From Erythrocercus mccallii (taxonomy: Eukaryota > Chordata > Aves > Passeriformes > Dicruridae), in NCBI GenBank assembly GCA_013397435.1, contig VZRG01000366.1:186001-250000 (forward strand): 64,000 nucleotides of DNA, read 5' to 3'. Shown here one piece after another: positions 28,301-38,700 of the stretch. Every line of letters starts with the position of its first letter. Position 1 is the first letter of the stretch. Both the position numbers and the translations under genes were made by a program. A model generated the notes under the pieces. That model did no database searches and had not been told where the DNA came from. It worked only from the letters and a program-made list of their open reading frames with translations.

Positions 28301-31300
28301 TCCCTCACAATGAAGTTTCTCTCTTCATCTGAACTCAGAACAAAGTTGTGAGGCTTTACTTATGACAGTGCATCTGGTTAATAAGAATACTCTTGCTCCA
28401 AAGCAAGGATTTGTTTCATAAGGCAAGGAGAAAACAGCAGCAGAATTTATAGAAGATACATGAGAAGTAAGTATATTTAACCTATCTACATATACCATCT
28501 TGCTACCATGGGTCCCATAGATTCAGCTTGCAAGGTTTGTCTCCTGAAGGAAACAAGATTTAAAAAGAAGTGGCTGACTATTTTGTGGCTAAATGTTGTT
28601 TCAATGTTTATAACTGCAACTACAAATCACTGGTGTAGTAAACTACTCCTTAAGATTTTCCATATAAAAGATTCACAATGAAAAATCTAAAGGGCTTTCT
28701 GCATCACATAACTTTATATGTATCTCCATATACTGCTTAAATCTTTTGCAGAATGGGTTCTGGATATTATTTTTTTCCTAAAGTTTGTAAAGATTTTTTT
28801 AAGTTTCTTTTTTTAAACTAAGCTGATGCCAGAAATCATGCTAGGCAGGGTAGTAGGTGGATCCACTGTGGCAACTCCTGTAGCAGCAATTGTTACTAAC
28901 ATGTTTCCACAGTGCTCATGCTCAAGAAAATCTAGGAGGAATTCCTTGCAGGTGTAATGCAACCATAAATTTCATGGGCTAAGTCAAGCAATGCAAGAGT
29001 AGAGCAAACAGCCTTTTCTTATTCTCACTTCCCTGACAGATCAGATTATAGAAATCTGGTGTCTGAGAATCTACAGGTGGTACCAAAGCCAGTATCTTTT
29101 ATCTTTATTAGTTAAATCTAAATGTTATTCTGTTTTCATTTACACATCCATAAAGGTATTTCTACATAACTAGATCACTGAAATACACTGCATTACAATG
29201 AAATATACTGGAATAATTATTTAATATATAATTATTTAATTATATATTACTATATTAATTATATATGAATAATTTAATTATTTTATTATTATTACAGTGG
29301 AATACACTGGATTAATTATGTAATATAAAAATAATTACACTGAATTATTTCACTGTATTTCAGTGAAATACAGTGAAATAATTAATGAAAAACTTATAAA
29401 AATTGCTACATCATAACTCTTCATATATATGTGTGCGCGTGTATATATACACAGAACATCTGTTATTTTTCCTGCTTTTAATTATGACATTTTTTCACTT
29501 CAGTTCTACATCAGCACACTGTCAATTGAATGCAAGTTGAATGCAATCTTGCTGAGACACAAGAGACTTCAAAAAAAATACAGAAAAGCTGTTGCAAAGG
29601 AGAGATTACAAAATTCTTACTGATGTGGCTCTCACTTTAAAAAGTTATTTCCACTCCAAGAAGAACCCATTTAGTGAATAGGAAGAATTCACTTATTCAT
29701 TAGTAAAAGAAAATTTGAAATTTGTTTACTTCTGACACAATCAATTTTTGCTGATCTTGTTGGGATTATAGCACATGCAGCCTATGCTATGTAGAACTAG
29801 CACAAATAATTAATTCATTAATTAATCCAGGAGTCAGATATGGTTTAACTACATTGATGAAGCATTCCTCCTTAATGTAAATGCAGTATTTACTGATGGC
29901 TGCTTCCAGCACCCAGGCCAGCTCATCTAGCAAGAGTTTAAGGATCTCTACAAGCCACTGCATCAGTCAATTATGGGGTATTTAAAAAATTGAAATTATA
30001 TAGAATTAATGAGCATTTCACAGCCCCAAAAGACAAGCTCTTCTATTATATAACCCATCAATATAAATTTTTTTTAACTTTTTGTCCAAAACATTTTTCA
30101 TATGGCTGGCCTCTTGTGTTTGAAAGTGTTGCATTTTTACAGACAGACTGTCTCTGCTTCATACAGAAACTAACATTTCCATTTTCCTCTTCATTTATTT
30201 AATTGATAGTCACACTTATTTTATAAACAAAATAAATGTTCACTGTGACTAGAGAAATCAAAGTCTTGCTTCAAAAAAAAGTTACTCTCCATAAACTGAG
30301 ACACGACATTTGGAATGTGAATGGTTTAATACAAAAAGAATGAGAAATGTTAACAAACAGAAATCTTGTCTTTACCACCTAATATATAATAAAATTTTAA
30401 AATTTCAGTCAGAAATATCGTTGTCAAAGAAGGTTCTTTTTTCTCATTACTGAAGAATTATTTTTTTACTTTTTCTTTCTCCTCCCTGAGGAAGTGTACA
30501 AAATCTACGGCTTTACACCTGTAGTCTCAAGCCTGGCCATGGTACCAGTCTTGTACACATCCCTGACTCTTTTGATTCATCCTAAAGCAATAAATTGACT
30601 ACCTCTTCCTTCAGATGTGAACAAACTTGTGCCTGACCTGCTGAGGCAAAAAGCACTATTTTCCCAAGCAGGTCAACGGTAATTTCAGGTGTGCTTGATT
30701 CTTTAAATACCTATAATACCTCAAACTGACCTTGACAGTGCTGCCAGTACTATGTTCGTGAACCACCATTATGGTAAGCCCCAGGACACAATAATAAACC
30801 CCATGTTTTCACAGTTTATGTTGCTGGTAGCAAATATAATTCTGCCTTACAACCTGAACCACTGCTGCATCTTTGTTTTATCCCACACTTGAAATGTATT
30901 TAACAAAAGAATGAACATGAGTAATAGGAATGTTATTCAGTTTAGCATGAATACAAGTCCTTTTTTGTTCATGCTCTAATACCAAGGAGATATTACAACA
31001 CGTGGTTAAATGCTCCTTCTCTTGATTGTACCCCTTCCCATCTGAGCAGAAAGACTCTTATCACTTGTTCTGTTGTGCTGATAACCTGCACTGTGAGGTC
31101 AAATACCTTCGTACAGCCTCTTCAGTTTGGAACAAGACATCCTGATATTTTTGAAGCTGTTCCCAGGATGCCAGCCAGGGTGCTGGTAGTGCCCTCCTAA
31201 GCCACGTGATGGGCAGCAGCTCAGGGAATTGAGCCCTGCACCAGCACAACTTTTTAGCCAGACAGCTAAACCATGTGGGCACTGCACAAAGCTATCCTAC

Positions 31301-34300
31301 AGCTCACACTAAGCTTGTCCACTTGGACAGTCCTGATGTGGAATATAACTTCCAAGAAAGAAACAGAATTACTGCACAGAAAAGAATTCACTCCTTCCTA
31401 ATTCAAAGTACACAATTTAGAACCGATCCTTCTGAAGACTTTGTAGGATTCATGTTAGAGGAATCCTAAGAAATTTGTAATATATTAAGTTCTAATTCTG
31501 CATGAGGAAGCCTATTAAACCAAATTAACCAACAGTTCTCCTAATACCTTTCTTTTTGCTCTCTCTTTTTCTCTTTTTTTAAAGCACTGCAGTAATAACA
31601 CTATTAGAGTCTCATTTCACTTTCAGGAAAGTTGTGATAGTGTCAAAAATGATACCATCCTGGCCTGGAATCTGAATTTTACCTTCTCCCAGGGAGTTAG
31701 GGAAAATCAGCGGTTTCCAACAGGTCAACAATAAGAGAAGAATAATGTATAATTACCTGTAGTTACATTATGGTTTATGGAAGGAGAAGATAAGCACTCT
31801 AGGAAAGTTCATAGTATCATTTTGCAAAAGGAGATACTGTAAAATCAGCCTGCCATTCCAAAAGTGACTAATGAAAACAAAGACTGCAATAATCATTACT
31901 ATCTCGTGTGATACAAGGATCCTCTAAGTTCTGACTTTGCATTATTTATTACACACTCCAAGTTGGATCATTTGGTCAGTCGACTTGCTATGCTTGCAAG
32001 TTATACATACAACAGATGTTGTAAGAAAGCCTGTGAAAAATAAACCAATATGAACAGCACTCAAGGGAACTACAGTCTTTTGAGGACATAACTTTAAAGA
32101 AACATTTAGAAATTAGGTAAAAGATGGTATTACCGCCATCTGCAAATCCCGTTGCAGTGATGATGGGCACAGCGACCATGATCATACCACAGCTACTCCA
32201 GACATACTTCATCAGGAACTGCTCTATCATGATGTACCACAAACGTTTGGACAAAATGAGATTCATTTGATCTGTCAAATCCTTGTAGCTTTTTTGCAGT
32301 TGTTTCAATTCTACCTATGGTTAAAATAATAAATTAATTATATAATGAAACAAAGATGCACATGTAGTACAAGATGCATTCACATGTGTACATAAAATAA
32401 CCAGGTAGCCAGAGCTGTCACTTCTGAATCACATCTACCATGTGGTACTTTATGCTCACTGCGCTGCAGTCTCACAGCCAAAGTGCACAGCTTTATGGAA
32501 GTCAGTGGACCTGGTTCTTATTTACACCATTGTCCCTCGACAGAACATTGGCAGGTTTTCAAATCTTTTTCAAATCTTTTAAGATCTCTAATATATACAT
32601 GAACAACATAGCAGTCACAACAGTTGACTCTAACAATCAAAATAAGATTGATTGCACGTCCTTTTAAAAGAATTGCAGCTGTGGAGTTTCACAGCAACTG
32701 AAAATCATACTGGAAAGCATTTGGGGATCAATTGTCTTCAGTGACTTAAAGCTGCAGAGTTGATTCCTGAAATGCTGCTTGTTTTTGCAAGCAGTCTGGG
32801 GAAAGAGAATAATCCCAGGAGGTTTAACAAGTCAAAGACAGTTGCAAGTCAATACAGTAGGTATTCAGTTCAAGCCCATATATGTGGGAATGGAGAAAAT
32901 GCTTAATTTAGCTGCACTTAAAACATTATTACAGGTAGCTTTTGAAAACGATTGTGTCTACAAAAATAAACCATTAATGTTATATAATCATTGCTTGAAC
33001 TGAAAGAGTAATACTTCAGGCTGGTTTCCAGCTTTCATTTTCACCTTGCATGAAAAAACTTTTTTCCCAATTGTGTTTGAAAGGTACTACAGCCAAAATT
33101 CACTTCTAATAAAGATATGAGGAGTCCCTTAATAAGGTGGCTTTAAAACAAGCTACTAGTTTATGTAACTGTGATTGCAGAAGTACTGTACTTATGCTAT
33201 TTTAAGACTGGTGACTACATCTTTGCTTGGCTATGTGAAAGAGTGTCAAAGGTTGTCGTGTGCTCTGAGCCATCACAGAGTTTCCCCCTAAACTTTCTGG
33301 TGTGCTGTGGTCACTATTTCTGCTGAATTAAATACGACGGTACATACACATGGTTGGAAAAAAGTCTAGGAAAGTTAACCAGAACCGACTGGGTGGGGGA
33401 AAAATAGTAATGTAGATTAGTTTTGTAGATAAACGTAAGATCCATCTGCAAAACCAGAACATTGCCAGAGTTCAAGGCAACTGTGATCTGCTCCCCCTAG
33501 ACTCTGCTTGTGAGACAACGTTTCCTAAGAAATGGGAAGTACCAAGATGTAAACAAGTTTAATTCTCAGAGGGACCCAAAGTGCTCAAGAAGGGCATAAA
33601 GGAAGTCTACTCTGGCACTGCAGGACTGACCCCAGTTATTCCAATTTCTCTCCTCCTTACCTTGTGCCCTCGGTAAAAGGCAATCTCTTCCACGTTGGCA
33701 ATGATGCGTGAATGCATGAAGCGCAGATAGCCCTTCTTGTGAGCCTCCTCAGCCACTAGTTTGCCAAACTTGGGCGAGCAGGCTTTGAGCACGCGGGCCG
33801 TGGCATAGACGACAAGACCAGCCAGGACTGTGGGCCCGATGGGGTTGGCCCCCCGGGACCGTGCTGTGCGGATGAGGGTGTAGGAGGTGAGCACAACATC
33901 CAGGATGGGCTTGGTGAGGTTGGAGTAGAGATGCGCCACGGACTGCGAGAACATCATGATGTCTTCGGTGAGGGACTGGTCAGGGTTGGCCAGCCGCCCG
34001 TCCATGCTGATCACTTTGTAGTAAGTTTGGTTGGCAAAGTAGGTCTCATAGGCGTGATCCACCAGGCGCGTGCGGAAGGCGAGGGCCAGCTTGCACTCCA
34101 GGTACCGTATGGTGCTGTTCACGAAAGTGGCTGGGATTGCAATCATCAGCCACTTGATTAACTTGAAGACAAAGCTCCTGGGCTTTTTCTCCACGATGCT
34201 CTTCACAATCTTTCCATCGAGGGCGGCCACATAGATCGAGAGGAAGGTCCTGGATACCAGAGCAAACGAGTGGAGGCAGAGCAAGCCCAGCTCGGCACTC

Positions 34301-34584
34301 ACCAGCTTCGGGAAAAACAGTCTGCGGAGTTCCAGCAGCTGCTTGAAGAATTCCGCGTCCACGGCCGGGGAGGCTCTGCCCCGGCTGCCGGGGCGCTGCG
34401 GGTCAGCCCGGCCCCTCTCATCCTGCGCGCCGCCTCTGCCGCTCGCCCGCTTCACACGCCCGCGGATGATGGGGTAGAGGATTTTGAGCCCGTACGCCGC
34501 GGCCAGCAGACACGCAGCCCTCTTCGCGGCGCCCGCCCTGCTCCACTGCACCCGCCGGGCCGCCGCATGCAGCATGTGGGCCAT
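4197..34584 (-). CDS. ABCD2: ABCD2 (ALDRP) peroxisomal half ABC transporter, exons 1-7 of the gene; 3' part off the window
   Basis: Family role: ABCD2 is an ATP-driven peroxisomal membrane half-transporter that dimerises and imports very-long-chain and polyunsaturated acyl-CoAs for beta-oxidation. Seen here: seven exons (33661-34584, 32134-32314, 27672-27793, 24761-24929, 21567-21661, 20004-20149, 4197-4342), all with GT-AG borders and compatible phases, giving 594 codons plus one base. The order is an N-terminal hydrophobic region, membrane segments in residues about 99-365, the EAA-like motif EEIAFYRGHK at 299-308, Walker A GPNGCGKSS at 508-516 and the Q-loop YIPQR ending at 546. The family is usually about 740 residues, so the ABC signature, Walker B and C-terminus are missing; no matching exon is visible in 1-4196. 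Residues such as AYGLKILYPI and the exon 4 linker fit ABCD2 better than ABCD1, and the divergent REDIC1 neighbour supports this. Confidence 0.96.
9890..10215 (+). mobile_element. CR1 LINE 3' fragment
   Basis: The text follows the 3' untranslated region of bird CR1: GGACTGGAGCATCTCTCCTA, then AATGGGCACAAATTGAAACA, TTTTTCACTGTGAGGGTGA and TCCATCCTTGGAGATATTCA. It is a 5'-truncated, diverged, dead copy. Confidence 0.85.
11031..11158 (+). mobile_element. CR1 LINE 3' terminal fragment
   Basis: Starts near TTCAAAGCCAGGCTGGACAG and runs through GGCAGAGGGTTGGAACTGGA and GATGGTCTTGAAGG to TATGATTCTGTGA, the typical end of chicken-type CR1. A short relic. Confidence 0.88.
14274..14589 (+). mobile_element. 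CR1 LINE 3' fragment, cut by the assembly duplication
   Basis: It contains GGAATAGTCTGCCTGGGGAG, GACTGGATGTGGCACTTGGT, GGGTTGGACTCGATAATCTT and ends TGTGATTCTATG, all characteristic of the CR1 3' end. The duplicated block begins inside it at 14458, so only its last 132 bases recur after the N. Confidence 0.88.
14458..16251 (+). repeat. First copy of a 1794-bp exact direct repeat, ending at an N
   Basis: This block recurs at 16253-18046 with a constant offset of 1795. Line-by-line reading and four matching open frames, including two long A-rich runs, show no differences. The copy stops at the base before the only N seen in the window. It contains the CR1 tail, ordinary intron sequence, and an A/C-rich stretch at 15735-15820. 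It is best explained as the end of one contig. Confidence 0.93.
15735..15820. repeat. A/C-rich low-complexity tract
   Basis: Runs of A broken by CC and CAA (a long A run followed by ACCCAAAACAC). It recurs unchanged at 17530-17615 in the second copy. A similar A-rich tract lies at 18059-18090. Confidence 0.85.
16252..16252. other. Single N (assembly join)
   Basis: The only ambiguous base I saw. It sits exactly between the two identical copies. The corresponding base at 14457 is C. Confidence 0.98.
16253..16384 (+). mobile_element. CR1 3' end repeated after the N gap
   Basis: Identical to 14458-14589. It starts abruptly at the base after the N in mid-element (CCCTGGATGTG), which suggests a contig end rather than an insertion boundary. 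Confidence 0.85.
16253..18046 (+). repeat. Second copy of the 1794-bp exact direct repeat
   Basis: Identical to 14458-16251. After 18046 the sequence continues into new intron (ATAGATTACAGG), so this looks like the beginning of a second contig overlapping the first. Confidence 0.93.
20004..20149 (-). CDS. ABCD2: ABCD2 exon 6 (residues 498-545 plus two bases; Walker A)
   Basis: It encodes VEEGMNLLITGPNGCGKSSL and then [20 protein letters not shown] and QHMFYIPQ. It contains the ATP-binding P-loop GPNGCGKSS (508-516) and the Q-loop glutamine of the IPQR motif at its 3' edge. Acceptor TTTGCAG, donor CAAAG before GTATGT, phase 2. Confidence 0.97.
20150..21566 (-). other. ABCD2 intron 5
   Basis: AT-rich intron. 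20390-20465 is a TA/ATT-rich low-complexity stretch. No gene or element recognised. Confidence 0.7.
21567..21661 (-). CDS. ABCD2: ABCD2 exon 5 (residues 466-497)
   Basis: It encodes GKVIDVDQGIICENVPIITP followed by NGDVVVSRLNFK, the start of the nucleotide-binding domain before Walker A. The split glycine codon is completed by GG after the acceptor CTAG, and the donor is AAA before GTAAG. It is in frame with both neighbours. Confidence 0.95.
21662..24760 (-). other. ABCD2 intron 4
   Basis: About 3.1 kb of AT-rich sequence. No repeat family or gene recognised; short open frames look random. Confidence 0.7.
24761..24929 (-). CDS. ABCD2: ABCD2 exon 4 (residues 410-465 plus one base)
   Basis: It encodes VTELAGYTARVYNMFSVFDE, then VKRGIYKRTAVIQ, a variable serine/asparagine-rich linker, and RIDGPLEIK. 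The conserved VTELAGYTARV continues exactly from exon 3. Acceptor CTCAG, donor AAAG before GTAATT, phase 1. Confidence 0.95.
24930..27671 (-). other. ABCD2 intron 3
   Basis: About 2.7 kb with one CR1 relic near its 5' end (27130-27285). Nothing else recognised. Confidence 0.7.
27130..27285 (+). mobile_element. CR1 LINE 3' fragment (old)
   Basis: Weaker but clear: GGGTTGCCCAGTAGGTGGAG, CCCCATCTCTGGAAACATTC, AAGTTCAGGTTGGATGAGAC and TGTTCCTGCTCATGGTGAGG follow the CR1 3' region. It lies antisense to ABCD2, in intron 3. Confidence 0.78.
27672..27793 (-). CDS. ABCD2: ABCD2 exon 3 (residues 369-409)
   Basis: It encodes ELEDGQKQAMVSERTEAF and then RNLLISGADAIERIMSSYKE, the cytosolic linker between membrane domain and ATPase that is nearly invariant in ABCD1/ABCD2. 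It enters with one carried base (G plus AG) and leaves in phase 0 at GAG before GTACTG. The first residues (ELEDG) seem two longer than the human form as I recall it, which may reflect the acceptor used. Confidence 0.95.
29160..29400. repeat. AT-rich inverted-repeat cluster
   Basis: The core 29343-29383 is two 20-bp arms, perfect reverse complements, around one G (29363). The left arm is AATTATTTCACTGTATTTCA. Related words, AATACACTG and AATATACTG, recur at about 29180, 29200 and 29300, separated by long AT palindromes (ATATAATTATTTAATTATAT). The sequence could form a hairpin or cruciform. Confidence 0.85.
29423..29455. repeat. Alternating purine-pyrimidine tract
   Basis: CATATATATGTGTGCGCGTG followed by TATATATACACA: strict alternation with a CGCG core, a Z-DNA-type sequence, about 40 bp from the palindrome. 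Confidence 0.75.
32134..32314 (-). CDS. ABCD2: ABCD2 exon 2 (residues 309-368 plus one base)
   Basis: It encodes VELKQLQKSYKDL through the conserved RLWYIMIEQFLMKYVWSS stretch and ends in ATGFADG. The segment near 346-364 is the last membrane helix of the domain. The acceptor is ATAG before GTA; the donor is G before GTAATA, leaving phase 1. The residue after VE is leucine here (codon TTG), where I recall methionine in human. Confidence 0.95.
32315..33660 (-). other. ABCD2 intron 1
   Basis: About 1.35 kb between the CpG-island exon and exon 2. No element or gene recognised. Confidence 0.75.
33661..34584 (-). CDS. ABCD2: ABCD2 exon 1 coding part (residues 1-308, transmembrane domain)
   Basis: The start codon sits at 34584-34582 with A at -3 and G at +4, a strong initiation context, and is followed by MAHMLHAAARR, as in vertebrate ABCD2. 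Residues 20-41 form the first hydrophobic stretch. Residues 41-76 are an Arg/Gly/Pro-rich linker that varies within the family. Hydrophobic segments occur near 99-118, 139-157 and 249-268. The EAA-like loop EEIAFYRGHK closes the exon. The donor follows codon 308 (CACAAG then GTAAGG). The exon is very GC-rich and lies in a CpG island, unlike all later exons. The ORF runs on past the donor for 17 residues that do not belong to the protein. Confidence 0.97.
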
Positions 34585-34814
34585 CCTGCCCGCCGGGGCA
34601 CCGCTACGCGCCGCTCCTAGCGCGGGTGGCTCATGCCCGCTGGGAAGGCCGGTCCCGCCGGGTCTTCATCGGGGCGCTGGGCCCGGCCCGCCGCCGGCCG
34701 CCCCGCCGTGACAGATGCCGAGTGAGCGCTGCCTCCCAGGGGTGATGGTGCCTTCAAAGCGCGGCGCGTTGCACAACGCAGCCCCGCGCGGCGCAGCCCG
34801 CCCCGCCGACCACC

Positions 34815-34819
34815 ATTGG
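34815..34819 (-). promoter_or_regulatory. CCAAT box upstream of ABCD2
   Basis: Reading toward ABCD2 the sequence is AGCCAATGGT, about 230 bp before the start codon in GC-rich flanks. This fits an NF-Y type CCAAT element of a GC-rich promoter. No TATA box is seen between it and the gene. Confidence 0.5.
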
Positions 34820-35758
34820 CTGCGCCGCGCGGGGCGGCACCGGCACTGGCACCGGCAGCGGCCCGGCCGCTCAGCACCGCCGCCCCGGCCACAACCGCTA
34901 TAGCTCGGGGCGCGGCCGCAGCGGCGGCAGCAGCAGCACTGGGCTCCCGGCACTCGGCTCCGGGTTCACGGCGGGTCCCCCGGCGCTCGGCTCCGGCCGC
35001 ACCGTTGATCCCCTGGCGCTCGGCAGGTCCGCGGAGCTCGGCCCTGCAGCGCGCCGGCTCCCCCCAGGCTGCGGCCGGCCCTTTCCTTCCGCCTGCCCTG
35101 AGGAGCAGGCTCCGCCTCCGGCCCCGGCCTCGCCAGCGGCGCGGGGGGAGCGGGACGGGGGGCGGCAGTGCCGGAGAGAGTTCGGGTCCTGCGGCAGCCC
35201 CGGCAGGATGGGCAGCGCGTCACCTCCGGCACTCCCCGAGCCTCCCCGGGGCGGGGGGGCTGTGACGGCGGCGCGGGGGGGTCGCCCGGTGCGGGAGCCA
35301 CGCGGCAGAGGGCGGCGCAGCCGGGCCGGTGGCCTCGGGCAGCCCCGGGTCGGAAATGGGCCGGGCGGCCGCGGGAGGGAGCCGGGCAGCTCGGCGTCTC
35401 CAGGGCAGCGCCTGCACACTGCGCGTAATTTATTTCCTGTCCTCTCGCCGAAAGGAAACCGGTATTGTGCACTGGCAGCGTTATTAGCCCAAAATAACCC
35501 CGACGTAGTCGCACGGCCCCGGCAGTAAAACTCGGCTAATTTCACACAAAGCAATCTACAGTAAAGGCAGTTGTCTTGCTGCTTTATTTTTCTATTCATT
35601 ACTTATTTTTACTGCTTCACTTGTTTGGAAAAGGTACTGAAATTGCAGCGGGGGGATCAGAGTACTTACGTACTCTAGTCCTTTTACACTTTGAAAAGTA
35701 TAGTACTACGGTAACTGCGTGCGATAGTTCATGATAAAGCGTTAGTTTAGAATGTGTG

Positions 35759-35766
35759 TATAAAAG
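35759..35766 (+). promoter_or_regulatory. TATA-like element on the plus strand beside the CpG island
   Basis: TATAAAAG in a CpG-retaining shore (ACTACGG, GTGCGATAG, AAAGTACG). It points away from ABCD2. No coding exon follows, so any product would be non-coding; it may be chance. Confidence 0.25.
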
Positions 35767-38700
35767 TACGTTTTTAAAATGTGGTACTAGGCGTTTATGG
35801 CCGTGGTGAGGAGCCCGGTTTTTCCCCAAAAATTAAGAGTGAAGCCACCTGCCTCACAGTAACTCAGCAAATACCGTGTTAAGTAAGTCACATTACTGTT
35901 ACAAAACACCTCCCCATTAAGCATAGTGCATTGATGATGTTTAGATAGCAGCACAAGCTTCAGAATGAAGGAATGATATAACCGATTTGAGAACACATGA
36001 GGTTTGCTTTTAAAAATCAGACACCACTTACTGAAACATCCAAGTGCCTTCTAAAAAGTCCAGTAAGCCAAGACCAGCAGGAGAAGAAAGAAGCAAAGGA
36101 AGATCTCATTTCTTCCTAAGAGGCTGCAAAAATTCAGCCCACATGGTCTGGACAGTTAGGTAGAGAGGATATGGGGTAGTCTATAAGTGTATTATGTTTT
36201 TGCCAGTGAGCACAGGGCAAAGATCTGGACAGAGGCCCTTCTAGCTATTTTTTTTCCTAAATGCACAACTCAAGATAAAGCTAGGAAAATGTCAAAATCT
36301 GACCTAGTGCAGTGCAGAAGACATTCAGTTAGTAGGTAAGCCTGATTTCACTGCAGATTATTTTGTCAGTAAAACAGGTTTTTCAGTGCACAAAGATACA
36401 AGATACACTGGCTAAGAAATTGCTTTGCTTACAGCTTGTCATTTTTTTAATCATGCTCTCCACTGGATACTTCCCTTACTGGCTTGTGTGTAGCACAGCA
36501 TGCTCATAGATTTTGCCAAACCACAGCTATTTGCAATATTCCATTACTCTAGCATTTTCTTACCAAGGGGAAAGTTCACAGATCTCTTTTGGTTCTGTGT
36601 ATCTGCTGACCTTTCACTTCACCGGATCCTGGATGACTGAAACGTCTGGTGATTTGGTGGTTAGTGCAGACGTACACCCCACAGTCAGATCTGTGGGAAC
36701 ATTTAAGTGAAGCAAATCTAACTGCACAGTGTTTCAGTCAGTAAAAGGAATGTATTTCCTTCTTTTGAAAGGATGGAGAAAAGACTGAACTGTTGTTTTA
36801 AATACCCCCTTTCTTCTGTTCTTGCTGTCTCGAGAGTTTTGCTCTGCCACAATCCTGCTCAGTAATCCATGCACAAACTCCTCTTTGTGGAGCATGGCCT
36901 TAGGTGTTAGATTTTTTTGTTTTGTTTTTTTACTGCTGAAGGCAGCAACTTTACTACATTTACTCATAATAACACTTCTCAATATTACTGGAAAAATAGC
37001 TGCCAAAACTGCAGTAATATTGGTGCAGTGTTCAGTGCTCTGTTGTCACCACATTTTCTACTGGCTTTATAATGAACTTCTGGAGATATGTGTAATCAAA
37101 TAAGTTTGAGTAACTAAGCTGTGGAAGTGGAGGGATGTTGATATTAGATCCAGACTGTTTGGGGGTTTATACTTTCTTAAGGAGAAACTCAATTTTTAGT
37201 GTCAAGTGATTGGTTTTTAGTCATACAGTTATTTTTCATCAAATGCATTAAAATAACTTGTGTGCATTTTTTAAATATAGGAACCAATAACTGAGGGGAA
37301 AGAATATATGGCAGCAATGAGTATCAGGGTGACTAAAGTCCATGAATAAAAGTTTGTATATGCAGGAACTAGAGTGTAATCATGACAACTGATGCTTCTT
37401 TCTTATCTTCTGTTTTGTGCCCACTGTCTCCCATACCAGCACTTTCTCCTTGCACAACTTTGTGGTTGTGATGTAGGTAGTGGAATTGGAACATGCAGGC
37501 TATTATGCAAGAGATATCAGTCAGGCTTACTCAATGATAATTTTTTTCTACCATTTAATTTAGTGTTTGAAAAATAATGTGCAATTTTTTAAGCAAAAGA
37601 GCATTTATCTGATGTCTTGTATGATCCTGACAGAGGGTCTAATAGCTGTAACATCAGCCTGCAGTAAATTGAAATTTCCTTGCTGCTTATGGAGTTATCC
37701 ACTGTGCCATAAGAACATAGAAATAAAAAATAAAATTACTGAAAAATAGTTACAAATTCTGTGTTTTGAATCATTGCTGTTTAGGACGTTTAAGATTTAG
37801 ATACGTGTAGATCATGCATACAGTACATAGCGGTTTCCATGTGGATGAGTGTATGTGAAACACATAATGTGAATCCACACAGTGCTTATTTTCAATTGCT
37901 AATACTGAGCTGTAAATAATGTCCAAAATATGATGTACTGTAATATGGTAAGCTAGGAACATCTGGTTTTTCCTTTAATTTTGAGCTGTACATTTGCAGA
38001 GTGGTGTGGGAATTAGTAGGATTTCATTTGAGTCAGATTCAACAGAGTATGAACATAGAAGCCATTATTCAAGTAAATAGCTTTCTCTGAAGTACTTCCA
38101 AACTTTCTATTTACTTTAATGTCATCACTTACATAAGTACAGAAGTACACCCACAGAATTAGTTTGCAACATCAAAGCACACCAATGCCAAATTTCATGT
38201 TTTTATCAGAAAAGGGTGATAAGATACCCTGACCTTTGATTTCAAATTTGTGTCAGCAGAAATTTAGTCTGGTTTAGAGAAGCTATTGGCTATATTCATA
38301 TATCTCAGTAGGATATTCAGACACTCTAATTCTTTTAGGATCTGAAGATAGATCCTAAAGATCCTGACAAGCAGGAGCTTCAGTTTTAATGGCACAGATG
38401 TGGAAGCTTGTTGAAGAAGTGTCAGTGTGGTGAGACTGGCCTGATCCTATCCAGCAGCTGATTCCAACTGTTTTGGTTCTAATGAGACTGTAGGGGTACC
38501 CAGACTAGGCAGAGCTGTTATCACAAGAGAAGAGAGAAAAAACAAGAAGATCCTATTCTGATGCTTGGCTTCTGAGTGTAAGCATCACAGAGATGGTGTA
38601 AATGGGGTGCAGAAGCAGATGGGCACCAGAAGTCCTTTTTCCCTTACTCTGTCTTTAGGGAGATACACACTTGCTGCTGTAAATTTGAAGCCTGCATGAC

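Larger units (their letters stand above)
27794..32133 (-). other. ABCD2 intron 2
   Basis: About 4.3 kb, very AT-rich. It contains the palindrome cluster at 29160-29400 and an alternating purine/pyrimidine tract at 29423-29455. No gene or LINE fragment recognised. Confidence 0.7.
33660..35530. promoter_or_regulatory. CpG island over ABCD2 exon 1 and promoter
   Basis: CpG density and GC content rise sharply from about 33660, peak at about 34350-35350 and fall after about 35530; flanking DNA is AT-rich. The densest part lies upstream of the ABCD2 start, as expected for a broad TATA-less promoter. Long open frames on both strands here reflect the scarcity of AT-rich stop codons and are not genes. 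Confidence 0.9.

Noticed and set aside
34617..35599. Several long overlapping open frames on both strands (up to 233 codons) in the GC-rich region
   Set aside because: They are Ala/Arg/Pro/Gly-rich, overlap each other on both strands and coincide with the CpG island; stop codons are simply rare there. No family resemblance.
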